Below, piece by piece: positions 59,090-64,000 of a stretch of 64,000 nucleotides of DNA. The DNA lies in contig NZ_CP192600.1 in NCBI RefSeq assembly GCF_050632395.1, forward strand, positions 1,116,001 to 1,180,000, written 5' to 3'. Origin of the DNA: JAUYQR01 sp050632395 (GTDB lineage Bacteria; Pseudomonadota; Alphaproteobacteria; Rhodobacterales; Rhodobacteraceae). How positions within the stretch are numbered: the stretch's first letter is position 1; each line of letters starts with the position of its first letter. A program made the position numbers and the translations under genes. The notes below the pieces were generated by a model, which was not told the DNA's origin, searched no databases, and was given only the letters and a program-made list of their open reading frames with translations.

Positions 59090-60187
59090 ATGGGTTTCAA
59101 GATGGGTATCGTGGGTCTGCCGAACGTGGGCAAGTCCACCCTCTTCAACGCGCTGACCCGCACGGCGGCGGCGCAGGCGGCGAACTTCCCGTTCTGCACG
59201 ATCGAGCCGAACGTGGGCGAGGTGGCGGTGCCGGATGCGCGGCTGGACAAGCTGGCGGCGATTGCGGGATCAAAGCAGATCATCCCGACGCGGATGACCT
59301 TCGTCGATATCGCGGGGCTGGTGCGCGGCGCGTCGAAGGGCGAGGGGTTGGGCAACCAGTTTCTGGCCAACATCCGCGAATGCGACGCGATTGCCCATGT
59401 GCTGCGCTGCTTTGAAGACGGCGATATCACGCATGTCGAAGGCCGGATCGACCCGGTGGCCGATGCCGAGACGATCGAGACGGAGTTGATGCTGGCCGAC
59501 CTTGAGTCGGTGGAGCGGCGGTTGACTGCGCTGGCCAAGAAGCTGCGGGGCGGCGATCAGGACACGCTGGATCAAGATCGGCTGTTGCGCGCGGCGCTGG
59601 CGGCGCTGGAGGCGGGGCAGCCGGCGCGGACCGTGAAGGTCGCGGCGGAGGATCAAAAGCAGTGGCGGATGCTGCAGCTGTTGACCGCAAAGCCGGTGCT
59701 GTTTGTCTGCAACGTCGAAGAGGCCTCGGCCGCCAGCGGTAACAGCCAGTCGGCGCGGGTGGCCGAGATGGCCGCGCGGCAGGGCGCGGCGTCGGTCGTG
59801 ATCTCGGCCCGGATCGAGGAAGAGATCAGCCAGCTTGATGCCGAAGAGGCTGCGATGTTCCTGGAGGAGATGGGGCTGCACGAGGCGGGGTTGGACCGGC
59901 TGATCAAGGCGGGCTATGCGCTTTTGGGCCTGCAGACCTATTTCACCGTGGGGCCAAAGGAGGCGCGCGCCTGGACGATCCCGGCGGGGACGCTGGCGCC
60001 GCAGGCGGCGGGGGTCATTCACGGCGATTTCGAAAAGGGCTTCATCCGGTCCGAGACGATTGCCTATGACGACTACATCGCCGGCAAGGGCGAGGCCGGG
60101 GCGAAAGAGGCGGGCAAGTTCCGCGTCGAGGGCAAGACCTATGAGGTCAAGGACGGCGACGTGCTGCATTTCCTGTTCAGTGGCTAA
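59090..60187 (+). CDS. ychF: Redox-regulated ATPase YchF
   Basis: A 365-aa Obg-family P-loop protein. It has G1 GLPNVGKST, the switch region DIAGLVRGASKGEGLGNQFL, a coiled-coil insertion, the altered G4 motif NVEE (ATP rather than GTP specificity) and a C-terminal TGS domain (FRVEGKTYEVKDGDVLHFLF). It binds ribosomes and is linked to oxidative-stress control. The start is the ATG at 59090; the long upstream frame is trpA antisense. The length is standard. Confidence 0.96.
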   Translation: MGFKMGIVGLPNVGKSTLFNALTRTAAAQAANFPFCTIEPNVGEVAVPDARLDKLAAIAGSKQIIPTRMTFVDIAGLVRGASKGEGLGNQFLANIRECDAIAHVLRCFEDGDITHVEGRIDPVADAETIETELMLADLESVERRLTALAKKLRGGDQDTLDQDRLLRAALAALEAGQPARTVKVAAEDQKQWRMLQLLTAKPVLFVCNVEEASAASGNSQSARVAEMAARQGAASVVISARIEEEISQLDAEEAAMFLEEMGLHEAGLDRLIKAGYALLGLQTYFTVGPKEARAWTIPAGTLAPQAAGVIHGDFEKGFIRSETIAYDDYIAGKGEAGAKEAGKFRVEGKTYEVKDGDVLHFLFSG

Positions 60188-60188
60188 G

Positions 60189-60205
60189 TGTCCCACGGAG
60201 GGACA
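60189..60205 (+). terminator. Short stem-loop after ychF
   Basis: TGTCCC and GGGACA pair across the loop ACGGA, two bases after the ychF stop. The core resembles the hairpin after ade (TCCCACGG). There is no clear T-tract. Confidence 0.4.
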
Positions 60206-60427
60206 TCTGGTGAACCGTGAGATTTCAAAGGTTTGACGCCTCTGTTCAGGATTTGTCAAGGTTTGGCGGCTGGCAAGACGGATGCGCCACCGCCCCTTTC
60301 TGGCGCCGTGCCCGTCGACTGGCGGTAGATGCCCGTGTGGCCGACCCGATCCGCGCAGCGCCGCCATCCCCCGCATGCCAGCTTTCCGCTTGCCCCTTCG
60401 GCGCGGCGCGGCTAAATGATCTTCGTC

Positions 60428-60517
60428 GGAGGCGTGGCTGAGAGGCCGAAAGCACTCGGTTGCTAACTGAGCAAGGGGGAGACCCCTTCGTGGGTTCGAA
60501 TCCCACCGCCTCCGCCA
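60428..60517 (+). tRNA. tRNA-Ser(GCU)
   Basis: A 90-base class II tRNA. Acceptor arms GGAGGCG (60428) and CGCCTCC (60507) pair fully, discriminator G, encoded CCA at 60515-60517. The anticodon loop TTGCTAA gives GCU, reading AGC/AGU. A long variable arm (GCAAGGGGGAGACCCCTTCG region) and the T-arm GGGTTCGAATCCC are present. tRNA-Ser genes are common integration sites, and mobile-element debris lies downstream. Confidence 0.97.
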
Positions 60518-61502
60518 ATTTCCCTTGAATTCATTGAATTTTATGCCGCTGCAGGGGTGGGTTCCCCTAATGGCTCCCCGATACACCGTGCGCTGGACCC
60601 GGTTTTGTTCGCGGATCGACTTTGGTGTTCCTGTCCCACCAGATGCATCGCCCATGAAAAGTCGCAGCTTCGATCAAGTTCATCGCTTCGTGATCAGGTT
60701 CCGGCCTTCCAACCCACATTAAGCACCGGGCGTCGACAAGTGTCGTGCGTAGACCCAAACAACCTCGCACGTCGCGTGGCAGCCCCGGTGGAACGCGTTT
60801 AGTCATGCGACCCATGTTCGGGTAGCCCGAACGATCAATTCGCCTCCACCGGCAGTCCGTCTCCAAGTCACGGAGCCCGACAATCACCACGAGGCCGCGC
60901 CGCCCTCCGTCTCCGCCGCCACGCCGTAGACGGAAGCCCCGAACCTGCCCGTACCCCGCGTACAAGGGCAACAAAACTGCGGAACATAATGTAGGTTATA
61001 GAGCCTTGTTGGTGGTGGGTGGTGTGTCTGATGCACCTTATCCAGTACGGAGCAGTGACTGACGATATTGTCACGTGGGGGCAGGGAGACTGCAGCACGC
61101 CGATATCGCCTACGCTTCATAGAAGGGCCGGTGGGGTGCGTTGAGGCGACGTGGGGATATCGTGGCCGCGAATACTCGTCCTTCGTCCACCTTCGATCAC
61201 ATGTTGTGGCACGTTGTGCAGGTCCGGCGTGCGACGAGCCTCTCCGTTGTACATCGCGGCGGTTTGGTCGCAATTTTGGAGAACAGACCTGTGTCGAAGA
61301 AGTTCAACGTCAACTGAACTTTTCCGGCACCGGACTGGCGCTGGCTCCCGTCACCCCGCACCAAAGGACTTCACCGGCTGCCGCACTTGGTGTGTCCACG
61401 CGATGAAGTTGGAGAACCACCGCACGCAGCATCCCACCCGCAGCATTCCTTGAAGATCAGTCCGACGCCGTCGGGCCTCTTCGATCATGCATGGAGTGCG
61501 AG
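60518..61502. other. About 1 kb without convincing genes, downstream of tRNA-Ser
   Basis: Several short frames are open on both strands, but none shows a recognisable family, a good ribosome-binding site or a sensible hydrophobic or domain pattern. Base composition is lower in G+C and less regular than in the flanking genes. The only structure I note is TGACGATATTGTCA at 61060-61073, a palindrome with two mismatched positions. Probably decayed integrated DNA. Confidence 0.5.
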
Positions 61503-61784
61503 ATGAGCGAGACCAACGAGACTGCAACCACCCACGAAACCATCGGTCAGCATAGGGGCATCGTCCACTGGCAAGAGCCTCTTGTGACGATCTTCCCGAC
61601 CGAGGCCGAGCGCAAAAGCATCGTCGCCCTGTTCGCCGAAGCTATGCGTGAGTACGACACCTTCGTCTTCCACTCGCATCAAACCGTGGTTGGCGGAAAG
61701 AGTATTCTTTGGTCGTCAACGCTGAACGAAGAGACCGACGAGATCGAGATTGTGACCTGCCCGCCGGAATTTCGCTCGGTCTGA
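61503..61784 (+). CDS. Hypothetical protein, 93 aa
   Basis: Reads MSETNETATTHETIGQHRG, then a region with alternating hydrophobic residues (EPLVTIFPTEAERKSIVALF, TFVFHSHQTVVGGKSILWSS), ending CPPEFRSV. It looks like a real small soluble protein, with reasonable codon use, but no family is recognised. The stop lies where the decayed IS begins, so the original C-terminus may have been cut. An ATG four codons earlier (61491) is an alternative start. Confidence 0.45.
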   Translation: MSETNETATTHETIGQHRGIVHWQEPLVTIFPTEAERKSIVALFAEAMREYDTFVFHSHQTVVGGKSILWSSTLNEETDEIEIVTCPPEFRSV

Positions 61785-63052
61785 TGTAGGTTCTGCGCAA
61801 CCCTGAAGGAGCAGACGAATTCGAAAGAGCCGTTTCAGCGGCGCTTAGATTATCGGGGACGCGCAGATTATCGGGATGATCAAGGAGCAGGAGGCTGGTT
61901 TGCCGACGGCTGAGCTGTGCCGCAAGCATGGCCTTAGCCCAGCGACGTTTTACAAGCTGAAGGCCAAGTATGGCGGGATGGACCTGTCAGACACAAAACG
62001 CCTGAGGCAGCTTGAGGAAGAGAACGCCAAGCTGAAGCGCTTGGTGGCGGATGTCATGCTCGACAATGTCGTGCTCAAGGATCTGCTGGGAAAGCCCTGA
62101 CGTCGAGCCATTGTGCGCCATTGGTTCGAGCACAATGGCGAGGGATGCAACGGCGGGACGCGGTGTTGCGGGCGTTGAAGGGTCATCCGATCTCTCAGCG
62201 CCGGGCCTGCGTCTTGATCGGTGTCGATCCCAAGACCGTGCGGCGCGAGCATCCGCCCGATAATCCGGAGATCCGTCTGGAAATGAACAAGATCGCCGAG
62301 AAGCGGCGTCGGTTTGGGTATCGGCGCATTGGTGTCATGCTGGAACGTGTGGGCATGGTGATGAACGAAAAGAAGCTTTACCGGATTTACCGGGAAGAGG
62401 GCCTGTCGGTGCGTCGCCGCCGTGGCCGCAAACGGGCGCGCGGCAGCCGCACAGCGATGCCGGTCCCGCTGCGGCCGAACCAGCGCTGGTCCTTGGACTT
62501 TCTGTCCGACACCTTCGGGGCCTGCCGGAAGTTCCGCATCCTGGCGGTCAACGACGATTGCTGCCGTGAAAACCTCGGCCTCATTGCAGACACCAGTATC
62601 TCCGGGGCCCGGGTCGCGCGGGAACTGGATGCGTTGGTCAGGATCTACGGAAAACCGGCGTGTATTGTCTCTGACAATGGCACCGAGTTCACCAGCAAGG
62701 CCATCCTCAAATGGGCGAAAGACAACAAGGTCGAATGGCACTACATTGATCCGGGCAAGCAGCAGCAGAATGGCTACATCAGGTCATTCAACGGCAGCCT
62801 GCGCGACGAGTGCCTCAACGAGGAGATCTTCGACAGTCTGGCTGATGCTCGCCGCAAGCTGGCCCTGTGGCGATACGACTACAACCACATCAGCCCACAC
62901 TCATCGCTGGGGAACCAGACCCCGGCAGACGCGCGCCGGGCGCTTGAGCAATCTGAGGGCAACGCGCCCGACGCGCTTGCCCAACCCGAAACCGACAACT
63001 ATCAACCCCAAGGACTCTCGTTATCAACGAGGCACGACCGGCGGGCAGGTCA
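61785..63052 (+). mobile_element. Decayed IS3-family insertion sequence (IS407-like group)
   Basis: Contains remnants of orfA and orfB in the -1 frame relation of IS3 elements. The right end is set near CAGGTCA at 63046-63052, after which a recombinase fragment begins. No matching left terminal repeat is found near 61785, so the left end is probably lost. Both orfs carry disabling changes, so the copy cannot move by itself. Confidence 0.75.
61819..62100 (+). pseudogene. IS3-family transposase orfA, disabled
   Basis: The orfA helix-turn-helix is clear (AQIIGMIKEQEAGLPTAELC, HGLSPATFYKLKAKYGGMD, then the leucine-rich KRLRQLEEENAKLKRLVADV). The expected start reads ATT CGA AAG AGC CGT TTC AGC (x-R-K-S-R-F-S), so the ATG has become ATT at 61819. 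An 18-base in-frame duplication follows: GGC GCT TAG ATT ATC GGG beside GAC GCG CAG ATT ATC GGG, its first copy carrying an amber stop at 61846. Only the part from the ATG at 61876 (74 aa) could still be made. Confidence 0.8.
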
Positions 63053-63353
63053 GCCATCCAGCCGCGTTCGCCGCGGACCTTGTGCCAGTGTTGGCCGACA
63101 TCCGGGCGGCGGGGCACGCGTCGCTGAGATCCATCGCTGCGGAGTTGACCGCACGGGGAATCCGGACGCGGCAGGGCGGGAAGTGGGGCGTTGGAAATGT
63201 CAGGTGCCTGGTCACCGGGCGAGACGATCCCGTTCAATGAATTCAGTCAGGGAGCACCGCGCCGCCATATTGGCCAAAGTGGCGCGGCCTTCTCGCAACC
63301 TAATCCAAAGCCGGGATGATACGTGGAAAGGAAACCATTTCGCGTTCGTCTGA
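62121..63353 (+). pseudogene. IS3-family transposase orfB, probably inactive
   Basis: A DDE integrase-fold transposase. Asp motifs WSLDFLSDTFG and CIVSDNGTEF are present, but the third acidic residue is lost: the usual N-x-[YF]-[VI]-E-SFNG reads NGYIRSFNGSLRDECLNEE, Glu replaced by Arg. Family similarity ends near TPADARRALEQ (about 62955). The remaining roughly 130 codons run through the IS end and out of frame across the recombinase remnant, giving an abnormal tail. It would normally be made by -1 frameshifting from orfA, which is itself broken. Confidence 0.8.
63049..63240 (+). pseudogene. C-terminal remnant of a serine recombinase/resolvase
   Basis: In the frame ending at 63240 the sequence reads SHPAAFAADLVPVLADIRAA, HASLRSIAAELTARGIRTR, QGGKWGVGNVRCLV. 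This is the typical C-terminal recombinase helix plus the T-x-x-G-G-x-W motif seen at the end of Rhodobacterales serine recombinases and resolvase-like proteins. No catalytic N-terminal part is visible before the IS, so the gene was apparently split by the IS and the rest lost. Confidence 0.65.
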
Positions 63354-63460
63354 CAGCACTGAGGGAAGGCTTCGGCGAAATCAATTTCAGGGCGATGTAC
63401 GAATTGTTCGAGCAGGACCAGATCAACCGAGGCGAGATGAAGGCTGGCGACCCCGGATGA
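63323..63460 (+). CDS. Possible 45-aa ORF, unknown
   Basis: From GTG at 63323 the frame reads as plausible protein (RKPFRVRLTALREGFGEINF, then MYELFEQDQINRGEMKAGDPG). It ends 3 bases before the convergent TPR gene's stop. No family recognised and no strong ribosome-binding site; it may be a fragment of a larger lost gene. Kept at low confidence because the amino-acid composition looks genuine. Confidence 0.25.
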   Translation: MERKPFRVRLTALREGFGEINFRAMYELFEQDQINRGEMKAGDPG

Positions 63461-63463
63461 GCT

Positions 63464-64000
63464 TCAGCGGGCCGCCGCCAACGCGAGGCGAAGGCCGTCG
63501 AGCAGGTGTTCTGTATCGACGAGATGCTCATAATTGTAGCTGCGGCGGGCAACCGCCAGCGGATCTTGTCCCGGCATCTCGGCGGCAAATATCGCCAGGT
63601 GCGCCGCGGCCTCCGAGGCTCGCCCGGCCTTGGCGAGCGCGGCGGCGATCCACAGGCGGCGTCGGGTCGGGATTGGGTGAAGCTCGGCCAGAACCTGCAC
63701 CGCCTCGTCGTAGCGATGCATCATGTAGTGCGCCTCGGCGAGGTGGCCGATGACGTGGTGCTGAAGGCGCAGCGGATTGACGTCGCGCGCCCGGTCGAGC
63801 CAGGCCAGCGCCTCGGCCGGGCGGCCGCGAGTCAAGAGTAGCGTCGCCATGTCCATCATCGCATCTACGTTGGACGGGTTGAGCTTCAATGCCCGGGAGA
63901 TGTTGGCCTCGGCGGCCAACACGTCGCCGGTCATGGTCTGCATGTATCCGAGCATGCTGACGGTGACCGATTCGTTTGGTGACAGGGACACGGCGTGGCG
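63464..64000 (-). CDS. TPR-repeat protein, N-terminus outside the window
   Basis: 178 residues are visible and the frame is open to the right edge (a GTG at 63991 is only one internal possibility). At least three TPR-like helix pairs are seen: GDVLAAEANISRALKLNPSN, then GRPAEALAWLDRARDVNPLR, YDEAVQVLAELHPIPTRR and AKAGRASEAAAHLAIFAAEM. The pattern resembles the C-terminal TPR section of class III adenylate cyclase-type regulators in alphaproteobacteria, but the catalytic part is not in view, so only the repeat call is made. Confidence 0.7.
   Translation of the reverse strand, partial: RHAVSLSPNESVTVSMLGYMQTMTGDVLAAEANISRALKLNPSNVDAMMDMATLLLTRGRPAEALAWLDRARDVNPLRLQHHVIGHLAEAHYMMHRYDEAVQVLAELHPIPTRRRLWIAAALAKAGRASEAAAHLAIFAAEMPGQDPLAVARRSYNYEHLVDTEHLLDGLRLALAAAR

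Noticed and set aside
60246..60518. 90-aa minus-strand ORF beginning MAEAVGFEPTKGSPPCS
   Set aside because: It is the antisense reading of the tRNA-Ser gene, a well-known artefact in databases.
60567..60974. 135-aa minus-strand ORF after tRNA-Ser
   Set aside because: No recognisable family, Arg/Gly-rich, no ribosome-binding site; treated as non-coding remnant.
61068..61453. Overlapping 112-aa and 100-aa plus-strand ORFs before the hypothetical gene
   Set aside because: Neither shows protein-like composition or a family match; they overlap each other in different frames.
1..64000. CRISPR arrays, rRNA operons, riboswitches
   Set aside because: No regularly spaced direct repeats with unique spacers, no rRNA signature and no known riboswitch core were seen on reading the window.

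Overview
The window looks like chromosome of an alphaproteobacterium of the order Rhodobacterales (Rhodobacter/Gemmobacter/Tabrizicola-like). This is inferred from the very high G+C content, the dense overlapping operons (many ATGA overlaps), and family-level gene content: a pyrB / dihydroorotase-like / plsY operon, an ALDH16-type two-domain aldehyde dehydrogenase next to deoC and rpiB, a fused MrpAB antiporter, FrcBCA sugar uptake, and an OmpA protein paired with a small coiled-coil membrane protein. Genus cannot be fixed from the sequence alone.

Layout. 1-1.7 kb: start of a probable YfbK-like VWA protein, its ECF sigma factor, and a secreted peptidoglycan-binding-like protein. 1.8-6.2 kb: aminotransferase, SDR, YghU-type glutathione transferase and succinate-semialdehyde dehydrogenase. 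6.2-12.4 kb: OmpA pair, ubiA, rsmE, a membrane protein and gshA. 12.4-16.4 kb: minus-strand pyrimidine/phospholipid operon (pyrB, three small membrane proteins, a dihydroorotase-like protein without its HxH metal motif, plsY). 16.5-20.1 kb: uracil-DNA glycosylase-like protein, LysE exporter, moaB, a DsbD-alpha-like protein and YqgE. 20.2-24.2 kb: deoC - ALDH16 - rpiB, a deoxyribonucleoside-sugar module. 24.2-30.1 kb: mrpAB-C-D-E-F-G cation/proton antiporter. 30.2-34.6 kb: frcBCA uptake genes with a divergent ROK regulator and a palindromic operator between them. 34.7-38.6 kb: DMT transporter, adenine deaminase and a visibly A+T-richer gene for a ClpP-fold serine-protease-like protein. 38.6-47.2 kb: LacI regulator, carbohydrate/polyol ABC transporter (one SBP, two permeases, a 62-aa membrane protein, two ATPases) and a DhaK-type kinase. 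47.3-57.3 kb: SGNH hydrolase, a Rieske oxygenase / FMO-like / RidA / DUF1028 / LysR cluster, a CbiX-like protein, then a minus-strand PuuA-like ligase, class III aminotransferase and FMN L-lactate dehydrogenase. 57.5-60.2 kb: TMEM175-like channel, trpA, ychF. 60.4-63.5 kb: tRNA-Ser(GCU) followed by about 1 kb without convincing genes, a small hypothetical gene, a decayed IS3-family element and the 3' end of a serine recombinase, i.e. a degraded mobile region at a tRNA. The window ends in a TPR protein.

How it fits together. Much of the window is uptake and catabolism of small carbon and nitrogen compounds: sugars (frc), polyols or ketoses (ABC-DhaK), deoxyribose (deoC/ALDH16/rpiB), adenine (ade), amines and semialdehydes (gabD, PuuA-like ligase, aminotransferase). 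The same 13-base element, AATTTGATCAAAA, lies upstream of gabD and of the aminotransferase-ligase pair 50 kb away, suggesting one regulon. Intercistronic stem-loops after both substrate-binding-protein genes and a recurring intergenic element ending in GGGATATTT are further structure beyond the genes. Assignments come from reading the sequence and remembered family features; no database search was run.
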